From Roseobacter sp. (GTDB lineage: Bacteria; Pseudomonadota; Alphaproteobacteria; Rhodobacterales; Rhodobacteraceae): a stretch of DNA of 64,000 bases. Below the pieces are notes generated by a model. The model made no database searches. It was not told where the DNA came from and worked only from the letters and a program-made list of their open reading frames with translations. The translations under genes and the position numbers were made by a program. Below, in pieces: positions 45,335 through 55,076 of the stretch. Each line of letters opens with the position of its first letter. The first letter of the stretch is position 1. The DNA is taken from NCBI GenBank assembly GCA_024636475.1, contig JAGXHA010000011.1, positions 1-64,000 on the forward strand, in the 5' to 3' direction.

Positions 45335-46189
45335 TCAGCCCGCATTTTCCAGCGCACGAAGCGATCGGACAGCTGTTTCGAAATGTTGAGGGTGGGTGCT
45401 GATCGCGTCTTGCAACAAGCCTTTGCCTGTCTGAATGTCGCCTTTCTTGATGGCGGACAGGGCAAGGGTATGCAGAAGCTGCGCGCGCTCTGTCTGGTCC
45501 ATTTCAATTGGTGGCAAGGTATATTCGCGCTGCGCACCGCGTGCGAGAACCAGATTGTTCTTGGCGGTGAACAATGTGGGGTCCTGCCGGATTGCATCCC
45601 CGAACAGACGCTCTGCGGCCTCATACTCGCCACGAGAAAGCTTGGAGTAGCCCCAATTGTTCATGACAGACGCTGGTTTCGTGGTCAGCCCTATCGCGAT
45701 CTCGTAAAAACTGTCGGCCTTTGACCATTCTTGTTTGCTGTCGGCGACAATAGCCTCAAGACGGTAGCGGTTATAGGTTTCATGGGTTGGCGGGACGGAA
45801 TCCAGGGTTTTCTCGGCCTTGGCCCAGTCGCCGGATCGGATCAGCGCATCGGCGTAATCAACGTTGTCGTCAGCTGTCGCATCTTTCAGCTTGACGACTT
45901 TGGCCCAGACGGCAGCCGCTTCTTGATTGCGTTTGGCGCGGACCAAGGATTTGCCCAAGCCGCGCTGGACATCAATGCGATCTGGCTGTTCGCTTGCGGT
46001 GCGCGAAAAGTAGGAAACGGCCTCGTCAGGGTCGGCAACCGTCAGCATCACATCGTTAAGATTTGATTCATCGATGACGTTCACGTCTTGGAAGGCCCGC
46101 GATACGGTATCTTCACCAGACTTATCACCGCAGCCTGCAACAGCGATGACGCCTGCAAAGCAGGCGGTCAAAAGAATAGGGTGGCGCAT
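45335..46189 (-). CDS. TPR repeat lipoprotein of the tad cluster
   Basis: Predicted lipoprotein (284 aa). The lipobox is VAGC at residues 17-20 (GVIAVAGCGDKSGED). The remainder has tetratricopeptide-like repeats, for example DEAVSYFSRTASEQPDRIDVQRGLGKSL, the central ADALIRSGDWAKAEKTLDSV and GYSKLSRGEYEAAERLFGDAI. Tad clusters usually carry one TPR lipoprotein (TadD) acting as pilotin or assembly factor; this cluster has two in a row, of which this is the longer. It probably works in the periplasm on secretin or pilus assembly. Confidence 0.83.
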   Translation of the reverse strand: MRHPILLTACFAGVIAVAGCGDKSGEDTVSRAFQDVNVIDESNLNDVMLTVADPDEAVSYFSRTASEQPDRIDVQRGLGKSLVRAKRNQEAAAVWAKVVKLKDATADDNVDYADALIRSGDWAKAEKTLDSVPPTHETYNRYRLEAIVADSKQEWSKADSFYEIAIGLTTKPASVMNNWGYSKLSRGEYEAAERLFGDAIRQDPTLFTAKNNLVLARGAQREYTLPPIEMDQTERAQLLHTLALSAIKKGDIQTGKGLLQDAISTHPQHFETAVRSLRALENAG

Positions 46190-46218
46190 TTTTGCGTCCT
46201 TTTACTGTTCTGCCTCGA

Positions 46219-46818
46219 TCATGGTGTTGGTCGAATAAGGTAATCCCCTGACCCGCGCCTCACCAATTTATATTCATCGTCTTGAGAAATGATGTTAACA
46301 GGATTTTCTGATTTTGCGAGTGCTAAGCGTAAATTGTCACGGATTGCGTCACTTTCGCCATTATCCATCGCATAAGCCTTGCGAAACGTTAAATTTGCCT
46401 CGGCTATTTTTCCTCGTTCCATCAGCACGACGCCAAGATTGTTCCATACTTCGGGCTGTGTGTCATCTTTGGCAACCGCCTCGCGAAGCAGCCTTTCCGC
46501 TTGGCCCAAGCGCCCCAGACCCAAGTTTGCGCTGCCAAGCCCGGACAGTATTTCAGCGTTCAGTTCAGTGGCCAGGGCGGCGCGGTTGAAGGCACGGATG
46601 GCCAGCTCATATTCACCCGCAAGCATCAGGCGATGGGCAACTTCAACACCGTCTTGCGCATCTTTGCGTTGGTTTACTCCCGGTGCGAAGGGGTTCGTCT
46701 GTGTGCGAGATACCCCAAAGGCCGGAAAGCCGCCCGTAGAACAGGCGGCCAGACCGGTGCAAGTTATCAGGCAAAGTACAAACGTCGGAAGACGTCTGAG
46801 ACTTTGGAGTGTCACCAT
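46219..46818 (-). CDS. tadD: TadD-like TPR lipoprotein
   Basis: Predicted lipoprotein (199 aa). The signal peptide ends in the lipobox LAAC near residue 26. TPR units follow (HRLMLAGEYELAIRAFNRAAL, LSGLGSANLGLGRLGQAERLLREAV and VWNNLGVVLMERGKIAEANLTFRKAYAM). Length and position directly downstream of tadC match TadD, needed for Tad pilus assembly and thought to help secretin localisation. The following gene encodes a second TPR lipoprotein. Confidence 0.85.
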   Translation of the reverse strand: MVTLQSLRRLPTFVLCLITCTGLAACSTGGFPAFGVSRTQTNPFAPGVNQRKDAQDGVEVAHRLMLAGEYELAIRAFNRAALATELNAEILSGLGSANLGLGRLGQAERLLREAVAKDDTQPEVWNNLGVVLMERGKIAEANLTFRKAYAMDNGESDAIRDNLRLALAKSENPVNIISQDDEYKLVRRGSGDYLIRPTP

Positions 46819-46823
46819 CTTGT

Positions 46824-47780
46824 TTATTTACCCAGACTTGTAATGCCTACCACCGACGGTGCGACCAGAATGATGAGCAGTGGCGGCACCGTAAGCATCA
46901 TAGTGGCAAGCGTCATCTTGGTTGGCAACTTGTTTGCGGCCTCTTCTGCGCGCATCACACGTTTGTCACGCATTTCTTCGGCATACACACGAAGAGCGTC
47001 TGAAATTGAAGTGCCAAACGCTGCCGATTGAATCAAGACGGTCACAAAAGATGAAATATCCTGAATGCCACACCGCGCACCCATATCATTCAAAACGGTA
47101 ATCTTGTCCTTGCCGGCCTTCATTTCGTACGCGACCACTTCGAATTCTTCTGCCAAAGCGGGATAGGAGGCGCGCAATTCATTGGCGACCCGTACGATAC
47201 ACTGATCCATGGACTGGCCTGCCTCGACGCAGACAAGCATCATATCAAGGGCGTCGGGAAAGCCGCGTGTGATTTCTTCCTTGCGTTTTTCGACGCGCTT
47301 GCTGACCCAGTACTTTGGCAAGTAATAGCCCGCGCCACCCGGGCCGACGGTATAGATCATCATCTTCTGGGTGGTTAGCCCATCGCCGCCGCCCAGAAAG
47401 TTGACATAGACGACCCCGATGACAAGGCCCAGAATACCAAGGATAAGCTGCGCAAAGTGAAAGAAGCGCACGGCATCGCGCGACGCATAGCCTGCCTGAC
47501 GCAGCATGAGTTCTTTGGCGCTGAGTTCATCAAGGTTCTCTGGCTCAAGAAACTTTGCGAACTTTTGCAGTTTTTCGTTCCGGTCGGATTGGCGAAGACG
47601 CTGACTTGAGGGCCGTTCAACCACGCCAGACTCGCTGCGCTTGAGCTTGGCCAAAGGGTCCTCTGGCTGGCGCAGCATAAAGACGATGGTCATGCCCACC
47701 ATCATCAGACCCGCGACACCCAGCAGGGCGATCCAACCCAGAGGCCCCAGGATATCGTTGATCATCGAAAAAATATCCAC
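46824..47780 (-). CDS. tadC: Tad pilus inner-membrane platform protein TadC
   Basis: Type II secretion F-like membrane protein (318 aa). Hydrophobic segments lie at about 12-33, 108-128, 135-155 and 290-315. The GspF-like cytoplasmic domain (about 170-285) contains FPDALDMMLVCVEAGQSMDQCI and FVTVLIQSAAFGTSISDALRVYAEEMR. It pairs with TadB as the inner-membrane base of the pilus machine. The start is a GTG preceded by AAGGGG; an ATG five codons later is the alternative. It is eleven bases behind tadB. Confidence 0.92.
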   Translation of the reverse strand: MDIFSMINDILGPLGWIALLGVAGLMMVGMTIVFMLRQPEDPLAKLKRSESGVVERPSSQRLRQSDRNEKLQKFAKFLEPENLDELSAKELMLRQAGYASRDAVRFFHFAQLILGILGLVIGVVYVNFLGGGDGLTTQKMMIYTVGPGGAGYYLPKYWVSKRVEKRKEEITRGFPDALDMMLVCVEAGQSMDQCIVRVANELRASYPALAEEFEVVAYEMKAGKDKITVLNDMGARCGIQDISSFVTVLIQSAAFGTSISDALRVYAEEMRDKRVMRAEEAANKLPTKMTLATMMLTVPPLLIILVAPSVVGITSLGK

Positions 47781-47791
47781 CGAAAAACCCC

Positions 47792-48754
47792 TTATACTTT
47801 GATGTTGGTCAGATTGCGCATGACCACTAGATTTGCGCCCAAGAACACGACAACTGCGATACAGCCCGGAATGAACAGCTCGTGTGTCATGACTTCGTCA
47901 TAGTAGTGCGGATCGCCAAGCTTGATCACGATCAGCGCAACGACGGGAAACGCCGACAGAAACTTGCCGGACCACTTCGCCTCGGCGGTGATCGCATTCA
48001 CGCGGCGGAAAAGACGGAAACGTGCGCGGATCACCTTGGCCAATCCTGCAAGAATTTCAGCAAGGTTGCCGCCTGATTGCTGCTGGATCGTCACGGCCAC
48101 TGCAAGAAAGCGCAAATCTTGCATGTCGAGACGTTCTGCCATGTCTTTAAGCGCCTCACCGGTGTCGCGGCCATACGCGGCCTCATCAGCGATGACACCG
48201 AACTCAGAGGCCAGCGGATCCTGGATTTCTTTTGCAACAATGGAAATCGCACTGCTGAAGGGGTGGCCAACCCGCAAGGACCGAACCATCAGTTCGACCG
48301 CATCGGGCAGTTGCTCTTCGATCATGCTCATGCGTTTTTTGGCTTTTGCGGAGATCCAGAAGTACACCGCCCCGATCCCGATCCCGATCGAAATCACCAC
48401 ACGGATCGGCGCTTCGGTGGAGGTGCCGATTGTCAGGCCCAAAAAGGCAACAACCGACAGCCCCCCCATGATCATGATCAGCTGCTTGGGTGTGAAAGCG
48501 ATGGCCGCTTTTTGTGCTTTTTGTGCGAGCATCGAATAGATCGGAACGGATTTCCGATCCATATGCTGCTGCATTTCCTTGCGCAGCTTGTCCAACACCT
48601 CTTCGCGGCGCGTGCCTTTTTCCAGCATTTCAAGGCGGCGGTTCACACGGCTGTTAAGGCTGATGGATTTGCCGAATGCCACCAGATACAGACCTTCGAC
48701 CAGCGCAAGCACACCGATAAAGATCAGGCCATAGATGATAGGTTCAATGCTCAT
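47792..48754 (-). CDS. tadB: Tad pilus inner-membrane platform protein TadB
   Basis: Paralogue and partner of TadC (320 aa). An N-terminal helix (about 5-27) is followed by a central hydrophobic pair (about 95-135) and the GspF-like domain LPDAVELMVRSLRVGHPFSSAISIV, with the conserved QQQSGGNLAEILAGLAKVIRARFRL. A C-terminal pair of helices ends the chain. It should interact with the CpaF ATPase encoded just upstream. A clear AAGGA precedes the ATG. Confidence 0.92.
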   Translation of the reverse strand: MSIEPIIYGLIFIGVLALVEGLYLVAFGKSISLNSRVNRRLEMLEKGTRREEVLDKLRKEMQQHMDRKSVPIYSMLAQKAQKAAIAFTPKQLIMIMGGLSVVAFLGLTIGTSTEAPIRVVISIGIGIGAVYFWISAKAKKRMSMIEEQLPDAVELMVRSLRVGHPFSSAISIVAKEIQDPLASEFGVIADEAAYGRDTGEALKDMAERLDMQDLRFLAVAVTIQQQSGGNLAEILAGLAKVIRARFRLFRRVNAITAEAKWSGKFLSAFPVVALIVIKLGDPHYYDEVMTHELFIPGCIAVVVFLGANLVVMRNLTNIKV

Positions 48755-48765
48755 GGTGGATGTCC

Positions 48766-50205
48766 TTACTGCGCTGCAATGGGTTCATAGATGGAGGATG
48801 GCAGATCATAGCCCCACATCTTGAAGCGCTCGGAATAGTGGCTGCGCACGCCGGTTGCGGTGAAGTGACCGATGATTTTATTCTCCGGGGTCAGACCCAC
48901 CCGCTGATAGCGGAAGAGTTCCTGCATTGAGATAACGTCGCCCTCCATCCCGGTGATTTCCGTGATCGAGGTCATGCGCCGCGAGCCGTCTTGCAAACGT
49001 GATGCTTGCACAATCAGGTTCACAGCGCTCGAGATTTGCGAGCGTACCGCTTTGAGAGGCATTTCGATCCCTGCCATGGCGATCATGTTTTCCAAACGGC
49101 TGACCCCGTCGCGGGCCGAGTTGGCGTGGATTGTGGTCATCGATCCGTCGTGGCCGGTGTTCATGGCTTGCAACATGTCGATAACTTCTTCGCCACGGGT
49201 TTCGCCAACGATAATCCGGTCAGGGCGCATCCGAAGCGCGTTCTTCAGGCAGTCGCGGGGGGACACCTCGCCTTTGCCTTCCACGTTGGGCGGGCGACTT
49301 TCCATCCGGCCCACATGGGTCTGTTGCAGTTGAAGTTCGGCGGTGTCTTCGATGGTCAGAATACGTTCATCGTTTGCGATAAACGACGAAAGCGCGTTCA
49401 GCGTGGTCGTTTTACCTGAACCCGTACCACCCGAAACGATGATATTCAGACGTGTGGCCACGGCGGCCTGCAAATAGGCAGCCATCTCTTCGGAGAACGC
49501 CCCGAAGGACACCAGATCGTCGATCCCAAGCTTGTCCTTCTTGAACTTACGAATGGAGACGAGTGACCCGTCGACCGCAATCGGCGGGACCATCGCGTTG
49601 AACCGCGAGCCGTCTTTCAGCCGCGCATCGACATAAGGATTGCTTTCGTCAACGCGCCGGCCAACAGCCGACACGATCTTGTCGATAATCCGCAACAGAT
49701 GCTTTTCATCCTTGAAGGTGATGTCGGTCAGTTGCAGCTTGCCGTCGCGTTCGACAAAAATTTGCTGGGGGCCGTTAACCAGAATATCGTTGACCGTATC
49801 GTCTTTGAGCAAGGTCTCTAGCGGGCCCAGACCCGTGACCTCGTCATAGAGTTCCGAGTTCAATTGCACCCGATCTTCACGGTTCAGAACAATGGATTTT
49901 TCGGCCAGGATTTCAGCTGAGATTTCATTGATCTCTTGGCGAAGATCCGATTCCGTCGCGTGTTCGAGCGCTGCAAGGTTAAGGTTGTCCAAAAGTGCGC
50001 GGTGCAATTCCAGCTTGATCTCGCTCATCCGCTGTTTGCGTTTGAGGTCTTTGTCCAAGGGGGCCACCGAAGCGGGCTGCGACGCCCGGCGCATCGATGC
50101 GGGCTTCACGGCGCTTGGCTCAACCTGCTTTATCTGCGTTACCTTTGCAGGCATAGATTGCTTTGCCGCAGTCGCATCGCTTGACTTTTTGTACTTGGAA
50201 AACAT
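48766..50205 (-). CDS. cpaF: Tad pilus assembly ATPase CpaF/TadA
   Basis: Hexameric secretion ATPase (479 aa) that powers Tad pilus extension and retraction. A basic, low-complexity N-terminus (1-55) precedes the N-terminal domain. The motor domain has Walker [16 protein letters not shown] near 260, the Asp box [10 protein letters not shown], Walker [15 protein letters not shown] and the His box [14 protein letters not shown]. It is preceded by cpaE/tadZ and followed by tadB-tadC, the canonical order. Confidence 0.95.
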   Translation of the reverse strand: MFSKYKKSSDATAAKQSMPAKVTQIKQVEPSAVKPASMRRASQPASVAPLDKDLKRKQRMSEIKLELHRALLDNLNLAALEHATESDLRQEINEISAEILAEKSIVLNREDRVQLNSELYDEVTGLGPLETLLKDDTVNDILVNGPQQIFVERDGKLQLTDITFKDEKHLLRIIDKIVSAVGRRVDESNPYVDARLKDGSRFNAMVPPIAVDGSLVSIRKFKKDKLGIDDLVSFGAFSEEMAAYLQAAVATRLNIIVSGGTGSGKTTTLNALSSFIANDERILTIEDTAELQLQQTHVGRMESRPPNVEGKGEVSPRDCLKNALRMRPDRIIVGETRGEEVIDMLQAMNTGHDGSMTTIHANSARDGVSRLENMIAMAGIEMPLKAVRSQISSAVNLIVQASRLQDGSRRMTSITEITGMEGDVISMQELFRYQRVGLTPENKIIGHFTATGVRSHYSERFKMWGYDLPSSIYEPIAAQ

Positions 50206-50240
50206 CGGACAACTTTCTTGTTAAGCTTTCGCTTTGGGTC

Positions 50241-51482
50241 TCAGGCGGCTTTGGCTTCGTCGGCTATCAATTCATGGATAGAGGCGGCCAGCTTTGCGAA
50301 TTCACGGCGCAGCGGGTTTTTGGCCGCCGAACTGGCCAAGGGCGTGCCGTGGTCATTCGCTTGGGTGATATGCTTTCCGCCATCTGGCAAATGCACATCA
50401 ATCGAAATCGCAAGGCTTTCTGCCATCCGTTTGACCCTGCTTTTTGCGTTCAGGTCCGTGAACTTTGGGGCGCGGTTCAAAACATAACGCAGCTTTTCGA
50501 CGGGCAACTCTTCGGACTGCAATGCGCGCTTGAAACGCAAAGCGTTTTGCGCACAGCGCATGTCCAGCTCAAGCATTGCAAAATAGACGTGGGCGTTATT
50601 GAGAACCGCCTCTGTCCATTGAACAAGGGTCGACGGCATGTCGACGACGACATAGTCAAATTGGTTTCGCGCCACATCCAGAATCCGCTTCACGTCATCG
50701 GAGGTGATAATGTCGAGCGGCAGCATCTCAGCAGGGGCGGTCAAAACGTGAAGCCTGTCTTCGAAGGTCAAAAGCGCTTGTCCGAAACTTTCCTCGTCCA
50801 TCGTCTCTGTTTCAGACAGCATGTCATAGACGACCTCGCGCCGTGGCAAGTCAAGAAAGGTTGCGACTGCGCCAAACTGAAGGTCAAAATCGATGAGGCA
50901 GACTTTTGGGGGCCGCTCTTTCTCGACATTTGCCAATTCCCAGGCAAGGTTAACGGCCATGGTTGTCGCACCTGTACCGCCAGCAAGCCCATGCACCACG
51001 ATAAGCGCCCCATCTTTTTGAGCACCCGGCTTGAGCTGGCGGGGCTGCGATGGCGGCGGGGCAAGCGTTTCAACCGGCTTGGCGCGCAAGCGGTCGATGG
51101 CAGATGATAACTCACCCTCGGGAAGCGGGTAGGGGACGAATTCATCGGCACCCTGGCGTAACAGCGAATGCAGCGAGACCGGGCTCATATCTTGGGCAAT
51201 CAGGATGACTTTGATGTCCTGGGCTTTTGCCTGAATGATGATTTCACCCATCAAGGCAAGGTTTTCTTCGTCTTCCGCGTCCAAGGCCAACGCAATCAGC
51301 TCAAGTGATTGACATTCAGGTTGCGTGAAAAATGACAGCGCCTCTTCAAAACCAAGGTCACCCCAGTTTTCGCCCAAAGTGTCTTCCATATCTTCGATCA
51401 ACAGATCAAAGTTCTGAACGTCGCGGCTGACCGTGCAGGCGACGATCTGAGGCGCTTCGATTTGTGGCATGGTGCTGCTCAT
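50241..51482 (-). CDS. cpaE: Tad pilus localisation ATPase-like protein CpaE/TadZ
   Basis: ParA/MinD-superfamily protein (413 aa) that positions the Tad machine. The N-terminal part (about 10-135) is a receiver-like domain. The MinD-like domain starts near 158. The P-loop position reads HGLAGGTGATT (164-174): both lysines expected in KGGxGKT are absent, a deviation known for some TadZ proteins. The later CLIDFDLQFG and YVVVDMPSTL segments are kept. ATP hydrolysis is thus doubtful, and a binding or scaffold role is likely. AAGGAAG precedes the start. Confidence 0.88.
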   Translation of the reverse strand: MSSTMPQIEAPQIVACTVSRDVQNFDLLIEDMEDTLGENWGDLGFEEALSFFTQPECQSLELIALALDAEDEENLALMGEIIIQAKAQDIKVILIAQDMSPVSLHSLLRQGADEFVPYPLPEGELSSAIDRLRAKPVETLAPPPSQPRQLKPGAQKDGALIVVHGLAGGTGATTMAVNLAWELANVEKERPPKVCLIDFDLQFGAVATFLDLPRREVVYDMLSETETMDEESFGQALLTFEDRLHVLTAPAEMLPLDIITSDDVKRILDVARNQFDYVVVDMPSTLVQWTEAVLNNAHVYFAMLELDMRCAQNALRFKRALQSEELPVEKLRYVLNRAPKFTDLNAKSRVKRMAESLAISIDVHLPDGGKHITQANDHGTPLASSAAKNPLRREFAKLAASIHELIADEAKAA

Positions 51483-51753
51483 GGCCTAATCTTCCTTGTT
51501 ACCCAGTGTTTTTCAAAGAAGGGGAAGGGTGATTACCACTTCCACCCTCTTTAGGGTCGACTGCGTCCTGCCAAATGGCCAGACGCATTTGTCCTGTTGC
51601 ACTGAATATCCCAGCTAACTGGGGCAAGATTGGGGCTAAAAAGCTTCTATTGTTTGGTCTTTTGAAACGATCCCCGCAGATTGCGCAGGATTAAGGCCGT
51701 CTTGGCCAACCCAGCTATTTTGCAGGGTAAGACAAGCTGTTTCACCAAAGGCT

Positions 51754-52428
51754 TTACTGTGCGATGGCCGTTGCATTGCCTGAAAGCTGGGTCACGGGCA
51801 CCGCGCTTGCGACATAATCACGATAGATGATCTGGGCATATTTGCCGTCCAGCACTGTCGGGTGACGCTCTACAAAGCCGTTAACTTCTGTAACCGTTCG
51901 CCGGTTCGCGCGTTCGCGTCCTTGGCTGACCACGAGGGGTTGGGTCTCACCAAATGAAACAACGGCTTCCAATCGGCTGCGGCTGATGCCTTGCGTGGTA
52001 AGATAGGCCACAACTGCCTGCGCGCGTCGCAGTCCAAGGGCCTTGTTATAGCGGTTTGATCCAACAGCATCGGTATGCCCATAGACACGAAAACGCACCT
52101 CTGGGAACTGACGGATCCAACTTGCTTGCTGACGCAGAACAGCCTGTGCGTTTCCATCCAGCTGTGCTGAATTGAACTCGAACGTGACCGTCGATTGCAC
52201 TTCGCCTGCAAAGCGGTTTGCCAGATCGAATGTGTACTGCTTCTCGCCTGTCATAACGAGCCGGTTATTCAAGGTTGCATCGCCGAACGTGCCAATGTCT
52301 GTCAGTGACCCTGCTTCGCGGTGAAACTGGGTGTAAACGGGATCTGAATTTGGCGCGCAGCCAGCGAGCACTGCAAGGGATGCAAGAACACTGAGATTGC
52401 TGCGGTTTCTTGTGATCCGGCGTTTCAT
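51754..52428 (-). CDS. OmpA-family lipoprotein of the tad cluster
   Basis: Predicted outer-membrane lipoprotein (224 aa). The lipobox VLAGC is at about 18-22, and a C-terminal OmpA-like peptidoglycan-binding domain (about 75-190) shows FNSAQLDGNAQAVLRQQASW, YGHTDAVGSNRYNKALGLRRA and ERANRRTVTEV. It sits between cpaC and cpaE, where many Rhodobacterales tad clusters carry such a gene; it may anchor the secretin to the cell wall. The start was set after the cpaC stop; an upstream in-frame extension overlaps cpaC. Confidence 0.85.
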   Translation of the reverse strand: MKRRITRNRSNLSVLASLAVLAGCAPNSDPVYTQFHREAGSLTDIGTFGDATLNNRLVMTGEKQYTFDLANRFAGEVQSTVTFEFNSAQLDGNAQAVLRQQASWIRQFPEVRFRVYGHTDAVGSNRYNKALGLRRAQAVVAYLTTQGISRSRLEAVVSFGETQPLVVSQGRERANRRTVTEVNGFVERHPTVLDGKYAQIIYRDYVASAVPVTQLSGNATAIAQ

Positions 52429-52432
52429 CTGA

Positions 52433-53872
52433 TCAATCCAGTACATAACCATAAGAGCCGCTGAAATCCTGCCTGGCCACTTCACCAGCCGGGCCTTTGG
52501 TAGGCGCTTGGGTTCCGCCAGTCACCCGGCCGCTAAGGAAAAGCTCTTTTTCCGTTGGCGGTTTGATCCGGTCGGTTGGCAATGCCAAGGCTTCGCCGCG
52601 CGTTGGTGTGACCAAATGCGCTGTGATTATAATTACGAGCTCAGATTGCCTGCGTTGATAATTGGCGCTGCGAAACAGGGCACCCAACACGGGCACATCG
52701 CCAAGCCATGGCAACTGCCTTGAGCTGTCGGTAAAGTCGTCTTGCAACAACCCCGCAATTGCAAAGCTTTCGCCGTCTCGCATCTCGACCGTGGTTGACG
52801 TCTCGCGGCGGGTGAACGCTGAGATGTTGAATCCATTGCCCAATGAGACCGAGTTGGTCGGATCAATGGCAGATACGGCGGCGTTGAGTTCAAGATTGAT
52901 AAGATCTTTGTCAACAACACGCGGGATAAAGCTCATCTCGACGCCAAAAGGTTTGTACTGAACGGAAATCCGATCGCCCGTCTGCGACACAGGCACAGGG
53001 TACTCGCCACCGGCCAGAAACTTGGCCTCTTGGCCGGACAAAGCGACAAGGTTGGGTTCTGCGAGGAACCGCACGGCCCCTTTTTGCTCAAGCGCTTCAA
53101 GAAGCAAACCCACTTGGGTCGAGCCTGCGTTGAACCCAAAAAGGATGGCACCGGAATTGCTGTTGGTGCCAGGCGTCGATCCGGCAAGCGAATTGGCAAT
53201 CGCGCCCGCGGTGTTGGTTGTGTTGGTCCCGCCGTTCAGGGCAAGGCTGCTGCCCGCCAGACCGTTCAAGGCCAGTGATGCGCTCAGCGACTTGGACACC
53301 GACCGCTGCATTTCAGCAAACCGGACTTTCAGCATCACCTGCTGAATGCCACCGACGCTCATTAAATTGGAGACCCGTTCGGGCGCATATCTTTCGGCCA
53401 GGTCAAGCGCGCGTTGTAAATGCTGCGTGGACGACACGATGCCGGACATGACGATGCCGTCATTTGCCGTGCGTACCTCTATGTTTTCACCGGGAAGGAT
53501 CTGGCGCAGACGCTCTTTGAACTCGGAGATGTCCGAGGCAACCCGCACATCGACATTCGTGATCAGCTGTCCTGATGCATCCAGAAGGGTCAGAGTTGTC
53601 AGGCCGGGTGACTTTCCCAAGACATAAATCGTTTTGTCTGACAAAGACGAAATGTCAGCAATACCGGGGTTTGCGATGCTAAGTTCGGCAAATGGAATAT
53701 CGCTTTCAACCACGACGGCGCGGTTCATCGGTACTTCTAACGTACGGTTTGTCCCTTTATTTACCACGCGCAAGGTTTCAGCCTGCACCGGGGTGGGAAC
53801 TGCCATCATGAGTGGCATCGCACTAAGCGTCAGCCCGAAAAGGACCGCTGTAAGAAATCTGTCGATTTTCAT
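52433..53872 (-). CDS. cpaC: Tad pilus secretin CpaC/RcpA
   Basis: Outer-membrane secretin (479 aa). The signal peptide is about 1-31. An N-terminal pilus/BON-type domain (about 35-190) includes LEVPMNRAVVVESDIPFAELSIANP. The secretin domain (about 250-430) has VRFLAEPNLVALSGQEAKFLAGGEYPVPV and the C-terminal VLGALFRSANYQRRQSELVIIITAHLV. It forms the channel through which the Flp pilus passes. The start was chosen for the signal peptide; the frame is open 20 codons upstream. It is separated from cpaB by a strong hairpin. Confidence 0.93.
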   Translation of the reverse strand: MKIDRFLTAVLFGLTLSAMPLMMAVPTPVQAETLRVVNKGTNRTLEVPMNRAVVVESDIPFAELSIANPGIADISSLSDKTIYVLGKSPGLTTLTLLDASGQLITNVDVRVASDISEFKERLRQILPGENIEVRTANDGIVMSGIVSSTQHLQRALDLAERYAPERVSNLMSVGGIQQVMLKVRFAEMQRSVSKSLSASLALNGLAGSSLALNGGTNTTNTAGAIANSLAGSTPGTNSNSGAILFGFNAGSTQVGLLLEALEQKGAVRFLAEPNLVALSGQEAKFLAGGEYPVPVSQTGDRISVQYKPFGVEMSFIPRVVDKDLINLELNAAVSAIDPTNSVSLGNGFNISAFTRRETSTTVEMRDGESFAIAGLLQDDFTDSSRQLPWLGDVPVLGALFRSANYQRRQSELVIIITAHLVTPTRGEALALPTDRIKPPTEKELFLSGRVTGGTQAPTKGPAGEVARQDFSGSYGYVLD

Positions 53873-54020
53873 GTGACCTGCCTTTGTGATCACGCCTCTG
53901 GATAGGGTCTTAGCGCCCGCCGTTTGTAGCACTCTGGGTGCTTTTCATTTTTATTGCAAGATTCAATGAGGTTATGAGGTGCGAGGCTGTGGATTAATAG
54001 CAACATGTGCCTTTTGCGCA

Positions 54021-54048
54021 AAAGGCCACACTGGGGAGTGTGGCCTTT
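54021..54048 (-). terminator. Strong hairpin between cpaB and cpaC
   Basis: Perfect 12-bp stem (AAAGGCCACACT / AGTGTGGCCTTT) with a four-base loop. Read on the minus strand it follows the cpaB stop and ends in TTTTGCG. A second palindrome (GCCTTTTGCGCAAAAGGC) overlaps its downstream side. It probably gives partial termination, raising pilin and cpaB levels over the rest of the cluster. Confidence 0.75.
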
Positions 54049-54067
54049 GGGGTGTGGGCTTTCAGCT

Positions 54068-54931
54068 TCAGTTCGTACAAGGGATCGGAATTTCCATCAC
54101 CTCTGCACCACGGCGGGTGCGGATCGTACAGACCTTTTCCTTTTCGATTTCCGCTTGGACGGTTTCCCTTTGAATGCCCAGCAGGGTTCTTTGGTCGACC
54201 TGGATGCTGGAGGCGATTGTATCATCACCTGCACCCACAAGCGACAAAGACAGATTGCCTGTGGATTGTGCCTGGGCCAGTGCGGCAACTTGGTCTGGTT
54301 TGACCGCAACAGTTACGGTTCGCGCAATGGCAGCTTCGCTACGTTCGCCACCAGCGCTTTGGTCGATAGCGATCAGTTGAACACCGGCTTCGATCAGTTT
54401 GGTGAATTCACTCGACCCCCGCTGCCCTGCGCCGTCCATATCGATGCGGCCCGTCCAATACACGTCAACGCGGTCGCCGGGGCGCAAAAAGCCGGACACG
54501 CCGCTGGACACATCAACCTTGATTGTGAAAGCACGTGTGCCGCGTTCCAGCCGCGAGGTCAGCCCCGTGTCTTCGCCGGGTTCCGTCACCTTGATAGCCA
54601 TGATCGCTTCGTCTTTTTCGATAGCGCGCAGAACGACCCGCAGCTCGTCGCTGTTGGCTGGGAATAATGTGGCTTCTTCGAGGAAGGTGCCTTGGGGGAT
54701 TGCGTTTTCGGGCCACGCCACCTGCCGCACGTCCTCACGTCTGAGCTGCTGGCCGTATTTCAGTGATTTTTGGGCGACAAAGACGTTCACAGTGGGGACA
54801 ATCTGCGCAAGGGCCGCTTGGGCCTGCGCGTTTGCCATCTGATATTCACCGATCCGGTCTTTGGCCAGATAAACTGCACCACCCGCCAATGCGATACCAG
54901 CTAACAAAACCAGTCCAAATAACATACGCAT
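54068..54931 (-). CDS. cpaB: Flp pilus assembly protein CpaB/RcpC
   Basis: Periplasmic, membrane-anchored component (287 aa) of the Tad secretion channel. The N-terminal hydrophobic helix is at about 3-22. The SAF domain (about 48-110) contains KYGQQLRREDVRQVAWPENAIPQGTF, followed by the RcpC domain with RAFTIKVDVSSGVSGFLRPGDRVDVYWT. The product is thought to help secretin function or peptidoglycan contact. GAGGTAG precedes the ATG. It lies downstream of the two pilin genes. Confidence 0.92.
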   Translation of the reverse strand: MRMLFGLVLLAGIALAGGAVYLAKDRIGEYQMANAQAQAALAQIVPTVNVFVAQKSLKYGQQLRREDVRQVAWPENAIPQGTFLEEATLFPANSDELRVVLRAIEKDEAIMAIKVTEPGEDTGLTSRLERGTRAFTIKVDVSSGVSGFLRPGDRVDVYWTGRIDMDGAGQRGSSEFTKLIEAGVQLIAIDQSAGGERSEAAIARTVTVAVKPDQVAALAQAQSTGNLSLSLVGAGDDTIASSIQVDQRTLLGIQRETVQAEIEKEKVCTIRTRRGAEVMEIPIPCTN

Positions 54932-55076
54932 TTCATCTACCTCATGTAATTCTTCACCAGTAAAGATCTGGTCTTAAGTCTTCCTTTAGGATGCACTCGA
55001 ATTGTGACCTGAATATGGAACGAGCGCGGTAATCTTGGCACATTTGGCCTGATCCGCGCGGTGTGGTGGTTTAGAA

